Shown in pieces: positions 7,601-14,356 of a DNA stretch of 14,673 nt. The position numbers were made by a program, and so were the translations under genes. The notes under the pieces are model-generated. The model saw nothing but the letters and a program-made list of their open reading frames with translations. It searched no databases and was not told where the DNA came from. Source of the DNA: Deltaproteobacteria bacterium (GTDB taxonomy: Bacteria > Desulfobacterota > Desulfuromonadia > Geobacterales > Pseudopelobacteraceae); contig JAURXC010000395.1 of the NCBI GenBank assembly GCA_030654645.1, forward strand, positions 1-14,673. The letters are read 5' to 3'. The stretch's first letter is position 1. Each line of letters starts with the position of its first letter.

Positions 7601-8535
7601 TCGGTCAACTGCCCCAGATAGCGGCGCATGAAACAGAAGAGCGCGATGGTGAGGATCGGCAGCACGATCAAGAGAATATTTCTCAGTTTGCTGATCGGCA
7701 CAAAGGCCTCGGCAACCGGAAAATTGGCGCCGAGAATCCAGTTCTTCGTTTTGAGGTGCTTGAACGAGGCCAGGGCATGCATCCCGCGCGAGTTGACCGT
7801 CTCGCCGGTCCCGTCAAACCCGGCCACGGCCCGGTCCAGAAGCTTGTTGACTCCTGGCGGCACGTCCTTCTTCATGACACGGCTTTTGTCCGGATGGAGC
7901 AGCATCAATCGCTCGCTGTTGAAAAGGAACGGGTACCCTTTTTTGCCGAACTTCACATTGGCCAATCGCCCGAGAAAGGACTCTCTGGACAAGTCCACGC
8001 TGGCACCCACAACCCCCATCAGTGAACCGTCATGGTCGAACAGCGGCACGGTGAACATTACCGCCGGATGGTGATGCGCCTGAGATGAGATGTAGGGGTC
8101 AGAGAGGAAAGGACGACGGCTGGCAATGGTTTGCACAAAGTATTCGCGATACGAAAAATCCATTCCGACGCGCCGCAGCTCCAGCGGAAGTTCGGCCACC
8201 ATTCTTCCGTGCTTATCAAAGAGGAACAGCCCGTTATCGAAATTTTTAAGGTGTTCGTCCTGCTGTTTGAGGTAGGTCAGGGCCTGTTCCGGGTCGTTGA
8301 CCATCGACCGTGTGATCTTTCTGGAAATGTCCTGCAGACTATCCCCGGATGAAGCGACATTGCGGTCGATTTCATCCGCCAGTATGGAGACCATCTGGTA
8401 CTGCTGGTTGAAGATCGTCTCTTTTATATGGCTCCGCACCAGGGAATAGGTCAGAAAAAGCAGCGCGGCCAGCGCCACGGTCATCGCCAGCGGCAACAGC
8501 AGCGTGATTTTTGTTTTAAGGGTGAATCGCGGCAT
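4642..8535 (-). CDS. Membrane hybrid sensor histidine kinase (dCache-HAMP-PAS-PAS-GAF-PAS-HisKA-HATPase-REC)
   Basis: This 1297-residue inner-membrane sensor probably phosphorylates the HD-GYP regulator encoded just downstream. The order is: helix 1 (about 10-33), a periplasmic double-Cache ligand domain (about 35-282, with the Cache-like DFSYREYF and DPYIS), helix 2 (about 286-304), HAMP (about 305-360), PAS1 (about 368-485), PAS2 (about 495-610), GAF (about 625-775), PAS3 (about 795-912), HisKA with H935 (GGIAHDFNN), HATPase with N1043/N1047, a G1 box DCGEGM (1090-1095), FEPFYTT and GKGTGLGL (1114-1121). A C-terminal receiver (about 1175-1295) has E1182-D1183, phosphoacceptor D1228 and K1278. 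All catalytic residues are present. No Hpt domain is visible, so D1228 may regulate the kinase or act as a phosphate sink. The ATG at 8535 has GGTGA just upstream. The ligand is unknown; the Cache domain suggests a small periplasmic molecule. Confidence 0.93.
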   Translation of the reverse strand: MPRFTLKTKITLLLPLAMTVALAALLFLTYSLVRSHIKETIFNQQYQMVSILADEIDRNVASSGDSLQDISRKITRSMVNDPEQALTYLKQQDEHLKNFDNGLFLFDKHGRMVAELPLELRRVGMDFSYREYFVQTIASRRPFLSDPYISSQAHHHPAVMFTVPLFDHDGSLMGVVGASVDLSRESFLGRLANVKFGKKGYPFLFNSERLMLLHPDKSRVMKKDVPPGVNKLLDRAVAGFDGTGETVNSRGMHALASFKHLKTKNWILGANFPVAEAFVPISKLRNILLIVLPILTIALFCFMRRYLGQLTEPVVRLTRHVESLSSNKVDQRTIPVEGSDEIAILGHSFNRLVAEIDRQRDELVRREVLYRTVVDFSSETIFLISPDRRSISYISPSCLELTGYAPEEFHANPGLLREMIHPDDRDHWDEHCRMAGSCDFNEPLEFRLLTRQGETRWVNHLCRPVYDHLEQYAGIRGSFSDISLWKQAESAIVASEEKFRIFFEESGDAIFIVGADGLIKEANNEASHRYGYSHSELVSMPVAELDTPNESVHIPERVARIMEQGQYTFETVHRRKHDSPMMVEVSASLIDYEGNRAILAVVRDITARKQAEQRLHRQNEYLQALHETTVGLLSRHDVAGLLQAIVTRAGNLIGTEHCYVYLKNSSGSEMEMVFQSGVYNSFVHHPIKPGQGIAGRVWENREPVHVADYCRWEGRLPDPDRDCLHAMAGVPLTSGGEVIGTLGLAFIDHDTEISAEQMDLLSHFGELASLALENARLNDKFRRELSERKKAEEHLHKLSVAVEQNPASIIITDPRGVIEYVNPHFSRLTGYLPEEAIGRTPSILKSGETSTGEYRQLWETILSGGEWRGEFHNRKKNGELYWEQALIAPIRDENGAITHFIGIKEDVTDRKQLENQLRHSQKMEAIGQLAGGIAHDFNNILTAIIGYSSIMQLKLPDDSPFKKSAGQIIETAERGASLTQGLLAFSRKQVTCPVAIDLNEILARVQQLLRRLISEDINLEINPSAEGLPVMADSGQIEQVLMNLATNARDAMPNGGSIVIATEMVTLDSDFVISRGFGQAGEYALLTFTDCGEGMDEETARHIFEPFYTTKDLGKGTGLGLSIVYGIVKKHNGYITCQSTIGLGTIMQIYLPLLTGSPVPAALSPEEGAPVRQGSDLVLVAEDNQAARILAKEILEEFGYSVLEAGDGQEALDQFRDNRDRISLVILDVIMPKLKGREVYDAIRAIDPAVRVLFCSGYPEDVLIKQGGFESGMNYLAKPYSPKQLLMKIREVLDNAH

Positions 8536-8710
8536 ATCGTCACCAACGCTCTACAGCAGAATCATGTAACCAGAGGCAACAATAACACAGTTCTACAAGA
8601 TCGTTATATTAAAATCACCGCCGTGAACTGCCCCGCGCCGGTCGCCGCAGCAACCGTTTCGGACTGAATTATCGACTGATTTCAGGCAACTTTTCTTTGG
8701 ACAATAGCGG

Positions 8711-8730
8711 GGTCATCAAGTAATATGACC
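8711..8730. promoter_or_regulatory. Operator-like inverted repeat upstream of murA
   Basis: GGTCAT (8711-8716) and ATGACC (8725-8730) form a perfect 6-bp inverted repeat with an 8-nt AT-rich spacer, the geometry of a site for a dimeric helix-turn-helix regulator. It lies 12 nt upstream of the -10-like TAAAAT, where bound protein could affect transcription of the murA-his operon. Function is inferred from position and symmetry only. Confidence 0.3.
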
Positions 8731-8793
8731 ATTTTTTCGTATTAAAATCTGTTTCCGGCATCGTTTGCGAAACTACTATTTCATCACCACCCA

Positions 8794-8812
8794 TGCCCCG
8801 CTGATCGGGGCA
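8794..8812 (+). promoter_or_regulatory. Leader hairpin just upstream of the murA ribosome binding site
   Basis: TGCCCCG (8794-8800) pairs with CGGGGCA (8806-8812) around a CTGAT loop. Only AAAACCGG follows before the AGGGG ribosome binding site (8821-8825), so there is no terminator U-tract. The hairpin could tune access to the murA start or stabilise the 5' end. Three histidine codons (CAT CAC CAC, 8782-8790) precede it, in frame with murA but without a visible start codon. Confidence 0.35.
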
Positions 8813-8832
8813 AAACCGGAAGGGGTATCTTT

Positions 8833-10086
8833 TTGGACAAGCTCATCATCAAAGGCGGAAAGAAACTCAAGGGCGACGTTACTGTCAGCGGTTCCAAGAA
8901 TGCCGCTCTGCCGATCTTTGTCGCCACGATCCTGGCGCCCGGCATCAACCAGATCAGCAACGTGCCGTTCCTGCGCGACATCAACACCACTATCAAGGTA
9001 CTGGAGTCACTTGGCGCAAAGGTCGAAGGCAACGGAAATATCGTAAAGATCGACTCTTCCGGCATCAACAGCCACGAAGCCACCTATGACCTGGTCAAGA
9101 CCATGCGCGCTTCGGTGCTGGTGCTGGGCCCGCTGCTGGCGCGCTTCGGCAAGGCGCGGGTCTCGCTGCCGGGGGGCTGCGCCATCGGCGCCAGACCGAT
9201 CAACCTGCACCTGAAGGGTCTGCAGGCGCTGGGGGCCGAGATCGTGCTGGAGCATGGCTATGTCGAGGCCCGCTGCAGGCGGCTGAAGGGGGCCCGCATC
9301 AATTTCGACGTTTCGACCGTGGGCGGCACCGAACACCTGATGATGGCGGCCGCCACCGCCAAGGGCGAAACCGTGCTGGAAAACTCGGCCCGCGAACCGG
9401 AGATCGTTGACCTTGCCAATTATCTGAACCGCATGGGGGCCAGGATCGAGGGGGCCGGCACCGACACCATCCGAATCCAGGGAGTGACGGAACTGTCCGC
9501 CGCCGACTACGAGGTCATGCCGGACCGCATCGAGGCCGGCACCTTCATGATTGCCGCCGCCATGACCGGCGGTGACATCAGGATCCACCGCATGAAGCTG
9601 GAACACCTGGACGCGCTGGCGTTCAAGATGCAGGACGCCGGCATCGAAATCACCAGCCGCGACGGAGTCGTGCGGGTCAAGGGCCCCAGAAGGATCGGCG
9701 GCATCAACATCAAGACCCGCCCCTACCCCGGCTTTCCGACCGACATGCAGGCCCAGTTCATGGCGATGATGTGCGTGGCCGACGGCGCCAGTGTCATATC
9801 GGAAAACATCTTCGAGAACCGTTTCATGCACGTATCCGAACTGCAGCGTTTCGGCGCCGACATCACGATCGAAGGCAACACCGCCACGGTCAAGGGAGTC
9901 AAAAAACTTTCCGGCGCTCCGGTGATGGCCACCGACCTGCGCGCCTCCGCCTCGCTGATACTGGCCGGACTGGCCGCAGAGGGAACCACCGAAGTAACCC
10001 GCATCTACCATCTGGATCGCGGTTATGAATCCATCGAAAAGAAGCTGGCCGGACTTGGCGCTGATATTCAGAGGGTAAAAGAATGA
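8833..10086 (+). CDS. murA: UDP-N-acetylglucosamine 1-carboxyvinyltransferase (MurA)
   Basis: MurA is the cytoplasmic enzyme for the first committed step of peptidoglycan synthesis. It transfers enolpyruvate from phosphoenolpyruvate to UDP-GlcNAc and is the target of fosfomycin. The 417-residue length is standard. Visible signatures are K22-N23 in SGSKNAALPI, catalytic C116 in the loop LPGGCAIGARP (so a fosfomycin-sensitive cysteine type, by family knowledge), and D304 in YPGFPTDMQAQ. The start is TTG at 8833: AGGGG lies 7 nt upstream, and the protein begins MDKLIIKGGKKLKGDV, in register with known MurA proteins. It is the first gene of a murA-his operon; its TGA overlaps the hisG ATG by 4 nt (ATGA, 10083-10086), which suggests translational coupling. 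Confidence 0.97.
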   Translation: MDKLIIKGGKKLKGDVTVSGSKNAALPIFVATILAPGINQISNVPFLRDINTTIKVLESLGAKVEGNGNIVKIDSSGINSHEATYDLVKTMRASVLVLGPLLARFGKARVSLPGGCAIGARPINLHLKGLQALGAEIVLEHGYVEARCRRLKGARINFDVSTVGGTEHLMMAAATAKGETVLENSAREPEIVDLANYLNRMGARIEGAGTDTIRIQGVTELSAADYEVMPDRIEAGTFMIAAAMTGGDIRIHRMKLEHLDALAFKMQDAGIEITSRDGVVRVKGPRRIGGINIKTRPYPGFPTDMQAQFMAMMCVADGASVISENIFENRFMHVSELQRFGADITIEGNTATVKGVKKLSGAPVMATDLRASASLILAGLAAEGTTEVTRIYHLDRGYESIEKKLAGLGADIQRVKE

Positions 10087-10730
10087 ACGACTGGATAACA
10101 ATCGCGATCCCCAAGGGACGCATCCTGGAAGAGTCGGTCGAGCTGTTCGGCAAGATCGGCATCGACTGCCGCGAACTGCTCTCGGACTCGCGCAAGCTGA
10201 TCTTCGAAAATGAAGAGCAGCGCATCCGCTACATGATCGTGCGGGCCACCGATGTGCCGACCTATGTGGAATACGGCAGCGCCGACCTTGGCATCGTCGG
10301 CAAGGACACGCTGATGGAACAGGGCAAGGACGTCTACGAACCGCTGGACCTGAAGTTCGGTTATTGCCGCATGATGGTGGCCGAACCGGCCAACCTGGCC
10401 AAAAACGACGATCCCAGCGGCTGGTCCCATATCCGCATCGCCACCAAGTATCCCCACGTGACCGAGAGTTTCTTCGCCGCCAAGGGCATCCAGGTCGAAA
10501 TCATCAAGCTCTATGGCTCGATCGAACTGGCGCCGCTGGTGGGACTGGCCGAGCGGATCGTGGACCTGGTCTCCACCGGCGAAACCATGCGACAGAACGG
10601 CCTGGTGGAGGTTGAGAACATCGCCGAGATCACCACCCGCCTGATCGTCAACCGGGCCAGCCTGAAAACCAAGCATGCCCGCATATCCGCGATCATCAAG
10701 GGGCTGGAAAAGGTTCTGCAGGAATCGTGA
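10083..10730 (+). CDS. hisG: ATP phosphoribosyltransferase, short form (HisG)
   Basis: HisG catalyses the first step of histidine synthesis, joining ATP and PRPP to give phosphoribosyl-ATP. At 215 residues this is the short form: it has the two-lobed catalytic core but not the C-terminal ACT-like regulatory domain of long HisG. Signatures are IAIPKGRILEES at the N-terminus and the PRPP-binding loop DLVSTGETMRQNGL (161-174). By family knowledge, short HisG works with the regulatory subunit HisZ, a HisRS paralogue; no hisZ is in this window. The ATG overlaps the murA stop by 4 nt, and the next gene starts 11 nt after its TGA. Confidence 0.95.
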   Translation: MNDWITIAIPKGRILEESVELFGKIGIDCRELLSDSRKLIFENEEQRIRYMIVRATDVPTYVEYGSADLGIVGKDTLMEQGKDVYEPLDLKFGYCRMMVAEPANLAKNDDPSGWSHIRIATKYPHVTESFFAAKGIQVEIIKLYGSIELAPLVGLAERIVDLVSTGETMRQNGLVEVENIAEITTRLIVNRASLKTKHARISAIIKGLEKVLQES

Positions 10731-10741
10731 AGGGAGTCTGT

Positions 10742-11263
10742 ATGCGAGTATTATTCACTCTGACCGTGGCAATGTTTTTTGCCTTCATGCTCGCCTCTTG
10801 CTCGGCAACTAAAACGGCGACAACCGATCCAGGCAGCGCAGGGGGCAACCAGAAGGCCGCCGCCGCGGCATCCCCGCTCTACCCGGAAATCGCCGCCTGG
10901 CTTGAGCAAAACAAAATGACCGTGAACGCCGGGCTGGCCAATGTACCCGAACCTGCCCAGGCTTTCTCCCAGGGAGCCGTGATCGCCATCGGCGAGGGCT
11001 TTCCGCTGGCCGACGCCGAAGATTCGGGAAAAAGACGCCTTACCGCGATCCGGGCCGCGGAAACCGCGGCCCAGCGCAATCTGCTGGAGTTCTTTGCCCG
11101 CTCCGCTAATGGCACTGAACTGCGTTTCGACACCTACACAGTACAGCTGGAAGGCTTTCTGAAAGGCGCCGTGATCGTGGCCAGCGACTATAATCCCGAC
11201 CGCGAGCGGGCCGCGATCCTGCTCAGGCTGGATCTGAAGAGCGCAAAGGCTTTCATCAAGTAA
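10742..11263 (+). CDS. Small LPP20-like lipoprotein inside the his operon
   Basis: The product is a 173-residue predicted lipoprotein. A short basic start and hydrophobic segment (1-16) end in a lipobox LASC with the lipidated cysteine at C20. Serine at +2 suggests sorting to the outer membrane rather than retention in the inner one. An Ala/Thr/Gly-rich linker (21-43) follows. The C-terminal part (about 78-168) has a pattern like the LPP20 family: VIAIGEGF, an Ala/Arg-rich helix (AIRAAETAAQRNLLEFF), then LEGFLKGAVIV and a final strand (AAILLRLDL). The match is by eye and the function is unknown. The ATG at 10742 is preferred over an upstream GTG (10727) because AGGGAG sits 5 nt before it and it starts the signal peptide properly. 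It lies 11 nt after hisG and 16 nt before hisD, so it is almost surely co-transcribed with them. Confidence 0.85.
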   Translation: MRVLFTLTVAMFFAFMLASCSATKTATTDPGSAGGNQKAAAAASPLYPEIAAWLEQNKMTVNAGLANVPEPAQAFSQGAVIAIGEGFPLADAEDSGKRRLTAIRAAETAAQRNLLEFFARSANGTELRFDTYTVQLEGFLKGAVIVASDYNPDRERAAILLRLDLKSAKAFIK

Positions 11264-11279
11264 ATATCCGGAGATTAAA

Positions 11280-12572
11280 ATGCTTTTCCTGAACATTGCA
11301 GATTCCGATTTCAACACCAAATTCGATACCATCCTTTCACGCAGCGAAGAGACCGGCCGCGAGGTCGAGCAGACCGTGCTGGATATCATCGCCGACGTTC
11401 GCCTGCGGGGCGATGCGGCGCTGCTGGAGCTGACCCGACGCTTCGACCGCCTGGAAGCGGACGCAATGGCGGATCTGGAAGTATCGATCACCGAGATCGA
11501 AGCGGCTTTCGCGCTGGTTTCCGCCGAGGATATCGCCGCGCTGAAACTGGCCTGCGAACGGGTGGCGCGCTTCCACGAGAAGCAGAAGCAGCAGACCTGG
11601 ATCTCGACCGAAGAGCCTGACATCATGTTGGGCCAGAAGGTGACCCCGCTGGCGCGGGTCGGCATCTACGTGCCGGGAGGCAAGGCCAGCTATCCCAGCA
11701 GCGTGATCATGAACGCCGTTCCGGCGCGGGTGGCCGGTGTGGGTGAAATCATCATGGTGGCGCCGACCCCGGGGGGCGAGATCAACCCGCATGTGCTGGT
11801 GGCCGCCAGCCTGGCGGGGGTGGACCGCATCTTCCGCATCGGCGGCGCCCAGGCCGTGGCCGCGCTGGCCTACGGCACCGATACGATTCCCAAGGTGGAC
11901 AAGATCACCGGACCGGGCAACATCTACGTCGCCACCGCCAAGAAGCTGGTTTTCGGCCAGGTCGGAATCGACATGATCGCCGGTCCCAGCGAGATCCTGG
12001 TAATCAGCGACGGCAGCGGCACTCCGGCCCACATCGCCGCCGACCTGCTCTCCCAGGCCGAGCATGATGAGCTGGCCTCGTCGATCCTGATCACCACCGA
12101 CCGTTCCTTTGCCGAAAAGGTGGCGACGGAAGTGGAGCTGCAGCTGGCCCAACTATCACGCGAAACCATTGCCAGGGCCTCCTGGGACAAGTACGGCGCG
12201 ATCATCGTGGCCGACACGCTTGACGAGGTAATCGCCTTCTCCAACCGCATCGCGCCGGAGCACCTGGAACTGGCGGTCCGCGACCCGTTCGCGATCCTGC
12301 CGCAGATCACCAACGCCGGCGCAATCTTCATGGGACACTGGACCCCGGAGGCGGCCGGCGACTATCTGGCCGGGCCGAACCACACCCTGCCCACCGGCGG
12401 CACGGCGCGCTTCTTTTCGCCGCTCTCGGTGGACGACTTCGTCAAGAAATCCTCGATCGTCTATTTTTCCGAAGGCGGCCTGAAACGGCTCGGCAAGGAT
12501 ATAGTGCGGATTGCGGGACTGGAAGGGCTGGAAGCGCACGCCAAATCGGTCAGCAAGCGACTGGAGAAATGA
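11280..12572 (+). CDS. hisD: Histidinol dehydrogenase (HisD)
   Basis: HisD is a zinc- and NAD-dependent enzyme that carries out the last two steps of histidine synthesis, oxidising L-histidinol to L-histidine through histidinal. The 430-residue length is normal. The zinc ligands expected from the E. coli enzyme are present as Q259, H262, D361 and H420, and the catalytic pair as E327-H328 in NRIAPEHLE. Other signatures are ARVGIYVPGG, KITGPGN, DMIAGPSE and AGPNHTLPTGG. The ATG at 11280 has GGAG 6 nt upstream. The TGA is separated by one base from the hisC ATG. Confidence 0.97.
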   Translation: MLFLNIADSDFNTKFDTILSRSEETGREVEQTVLDIIADVRLRGDAALLELTRRFDRLEADAMADLEVSITEIEAAFALVSAEDIAALKLACERVARFHEKQKQQTWISTEEPDIMLGQKVTPLARVGIYVPGGKASYPSSVIMNAVPARVAGVGEIIMVAPTPGGEINPHVLVAASLAGVDRIFRIGGAQAVAALAYGTDTIPKVDKITGPGNIYVATAKKLVFGQVGIDMIAGPSEILVISDGSGTPAHIAADLLSQAEHDELASSILITTDRSFAEKVATEVELQLAQLSRETIARASWDKYGAIIVADTLDEVIAFSNRIAPEHLELAVRDPFAILPQITNAGAIFMGHWTPEAAGDYLAGPNHTLPTGGTARFFSPLSVDDFVKKSSIVYFSEGGLKRLGKDIVRIAGLEGLEAHAKSVSKRLEK

Positions 12573-12573
12573 A

Positions 12574-13626
12574 ATGAGTTATCTTCGCCCCAATATTGCA
12601 GCGATGCAGGGTTACGTGCCCGGTTTCCAGCCGGATGACGTGGCCTCGTGGATCAAGCTCAACACCAACGAAAACCCCTATCCCCCTTCGCCAAGAGTCA
12701 GGGAGGCGATCCTGGCAGAACTGGGCAGCGACGGAGCTTCGCTGCGTACCTACCCCAGCGCGTCCAGCCAGCTGCTGCGCGAAGAGGCAGGGCGGCTGTA
12801 CGGCTTCGATCCCTCCTGGATCATCATGGCCAACGGCTCCGACGAGGTGCTCAACAACCTGATCCGGGCCTGCGCCGGACAGGGGCAGGACGTGGGCTAT
12901 GTGCACCCTTCCTACTCCTATTACGCCACCCTGGCCGAGATCCAGGGAGCGGCGGTCTGCACCTACGGCCTGGGCGACGACTTCCGTATAGAAGCTTTCC
13001 CCGAATATTACCATGGCCGGATTTTCTTCCTGACCACCCCCAACTCGCCGCTCGGCTTTGCCTTTCCGCTGGATTACATCGAGGATCTGGCGAAGAACTG
13101 CGGCGGATTGCTGGTGGTGGACGAAGCCTACGCCGATTTTGCCGAATGCAACGCGCTGGAGCTGGTCAGGAAATACGACAACGTGGTGGTGACCCGCACC
13201 CTTTCCAAAAGCTATGCCCTGGCCGGCATGCGCCTGGGGCTGGCGATCGCCCGGCCCGAAATCATCGCCGCCCTGGACAAGATCCGCGATCACTACAACC
13301 TGGACCGACTGGCCCAGGCGGCTTGCATCGCTGCCTTGAAGGACCAGGAGTATTTCCGTGACTCCTGCCGCAAGATCATCGAAACGCGGGAATGGTTCAC
13401 CGCCGAACTGCTGAAGATCGGCTACGGCGTGATACCTTCCCAGGGGAACTTCGTCTTTGCGTCGCCGGCCGACAAAAACGGCCAACGGCTCTATGACGGC
13501 CTGTATGCCCGCAAGATTCTGGTGCGCCTGCTCTCGGATCCGCTTCTGGCCCACGGGGTGCGGATTTCGATCGGCACGCGATCGGAGATGGAGAAGACAC
13601 TGGCAGCAATCAAAGAAATCGGGTAA
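12574..13626 (+). CDS. hisC: Histidinol-phosphate aminotransferase (HisC)
   Basis: HisC is a PLP enzyme of fold type I that converts imidazole-acetol phosphate and glutamate to histidinol phosphate and 2-oxoglutarate. The 350-residue product has the family signatures KLNTNENPY (28-36), the PLP lysine K212 in TLSKSYALAGMRLG, D183 in VVDEAYADF, N157, and a carboxylate-binding arginine at R330 (VRISIGT). One small oddity is TPNSPLG (155-161) where PNNPTG is more usual. The frame is open further upstream inside hisD, but ATG 12574 is chosen because GGAG lies 7 nt before it and it begins MSYLRPNI in register with the family. hisD ends one base upstream; hisB starts 14 nt downstream. Confidence 0.96.
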   Translation: MSYLRPNIAAMQGYVPGFQPDDVASWIKLNTNENPYPPSPRVREAILAELGSDGASLRTYPSASSQLLREEAGRLYGFDPSWIIMANGSDEVLNNLIRACAGQGQDVGYVHPSYSYYATLAEIQGAAVCTYGLGDDFRIEAFPEYYHGRIFFLTTPNSPLGFAFPLDYIEDLAKNCGGLLVVDEAYADFAECNALELVRKYDNVVVTRTLSKSYALAGMRLGLAIARPEIIAALDKIRDHYNLDRLAQAACIAALKDQEYFRDSCRKIIETREWFTAELLKIGYGVIPSQGNFVFASPADKNGQRLYDGLYARKILVRLLSDPLLAHGVRISIGTRSEMEKTLAAIKEIG

Positions 13627-13640
13627 TCCGGGAGGAATAT

Positions 13641-14228
13641 ATGAGCCGCACCGCAACGATCGAAAGAATCACCAATGAAACCAGGATCAAGCTGTCGCTG
13701 GATGTGGACGGAAGCGGCGAAGCCAGGATCTGCACCTCGGTTCCCTTCCTGGATCACATGCTGAACCTGTTTGCCCGCCACGGCCTATTCAACCTGGAAG
13801 TCGAGGCCTGCGGCGACATCGACATCGACTTTCACCACACGGTCGAGGATATCGGCATCGTGCTGGGCGAGGCCTTCAAGCAGGCGCTGGGGGACAAGAA
13901 GGGCATCCGGCGCTACGGTCAGGCCAGCGTGCCGATGGACGAGACCCTGGCCAGCGTGGCGGTGGACATCTCCGGCCGCCCCTACCTGGTTTACCATGTC
14001 AACCTGCCCAAGGTTAAGATCGGCGAGTTCGATGTGGAACTGGCTCGTGAGTTCTTCCAGGCCTTCGCCAACCACTGCGGCCTGAACCTGCACATCAACG
14101 TGATGTACGGCGACAACGTGCACCACATCATCGAGGCCTGCTTCAAGGCCTGCGCCAGGGCCATGGACACCGCCACCCAGCTGGACCCGCGGGTAAAGGA
14201 CGTCATGTCCACCAAGGGCGTTTTGTAA
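13641..14228 (+). CDS. hisB: Imidazoleglycerol-phosphate dehydratase (HisB)
   Basis: HisB removes water from imidazole glycerol phosphate to form imidazole-acetol phosphate, the substrate of HisC. This is the monofunctional 195-residue form, without the N-terminal histidinol phosphatase domain found in enterobacteria. A separate histidinol-phosphate phosphatase is therefore needed, and none is in the window. Metal-binding motifs are PFLDHML (H39), DFHHTVED (H65, H66, E69) and DNVHHIIEA (H161, H162, E165), plus MDE at 99-101. The ATG has GGAGG 5 nt upstream. A strong terminator 23 nt after the stop makes it the last gene of the operon. Confidence 0.97.
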   Translation: MSRTATIERITNETRIKLSLDVDGSGEARICTSVPFLDHMLNLFARHGLFNLEVEACGDIDIDFHHTVEDIGIVLGEAFKQALGDKKGIRRYGQASVPMDETLASVAVDISGRPYLVYHVNLPKVKIGEFDVELAREFFQAFANHCGLNLHINVMYGDNVHHIIEACFKACARAMDTATQLDPRVKDVMSTKGVL

Positions 14229-14251
14229 CAGAATCACATAGTTATCAATAA

Positions 14252-14290
14252 AAAGGGGCGCCTCCGGCTTGAGAGCGCCCCTTTCAGTTT
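14252..14290 (+). terminator. Rho-independent terminator after hisB
   Basis: AAAGGGGCGC (14252-14261) pairs perfectly with GCGCCCCTTT (14275-14284) around a 13-nt loop, followed by CAGTTT. The stem begins with A residues and ends with T residues, so it may work in both directions, also closing the convergent GGDEF gene. It ends the murA-hisG-hisB transcript. Confidence 0.85.
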
Positions 14291-14356
14291 GATGTCACGA
14301 ACCATGTCGTGGAAAACAATTGACGTGCAACAACCGGCAAGCCCCGTTTTACCGGC

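Larger units (their letters stand above)
8536..8832. promoter_or_regulatory. Divergent intergenic region between the hybrid kinase and murA
   Basis: This 297-bp gap must hold the promoters of both divergent operons. On the plus strand a -10-like TAAAAT (8743-8748) lies about 85 nt before murA, but no good -35 is spaced correctly upstream of it. For the kinase no convincing -35/-10 pair was found, nor a sigma-54 (GG-N10-GC type) site. The region also contains an inverted repeat (8711-8730) and a hairpin next to the murA ribosome binding site (8794-8812), listed separately. No plausible small gene is seen: the short open frames lack a start with a Shine-Dalgarno. Confidence 0.5.

Noticed and set aside
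6565..8025. A 486-codon open frame on the plus strand, with others at 3549-4745 and 4981-6000
   Set aside because: All are antisense to the HD-GYP and hybrid kinase genes, whose domains are continuous and intact; no Shine-Dalgarno or recognisable family.
9007..10101. A 364-codon minus-strand frame opposite murA
   Set aside because: Antisense shadow of a highly conserved enzyme; its composition is typical of mirrored GC-rich coding DNA.
10727..10741. GTG start for the lipoprotein overlapping the hisG stop
   Set aside because: The AGGGAG site points to ATG 10742, which begins a proper signal peptide; the GTG would put that site inside the coding region.
12511..12573. Upstream in-frame extension of hisC into hisD
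   Set aside because: The added residues do not resemble HisC, and ATG 12574 has a good Shine-Dalgarno and family-like N-terminus.
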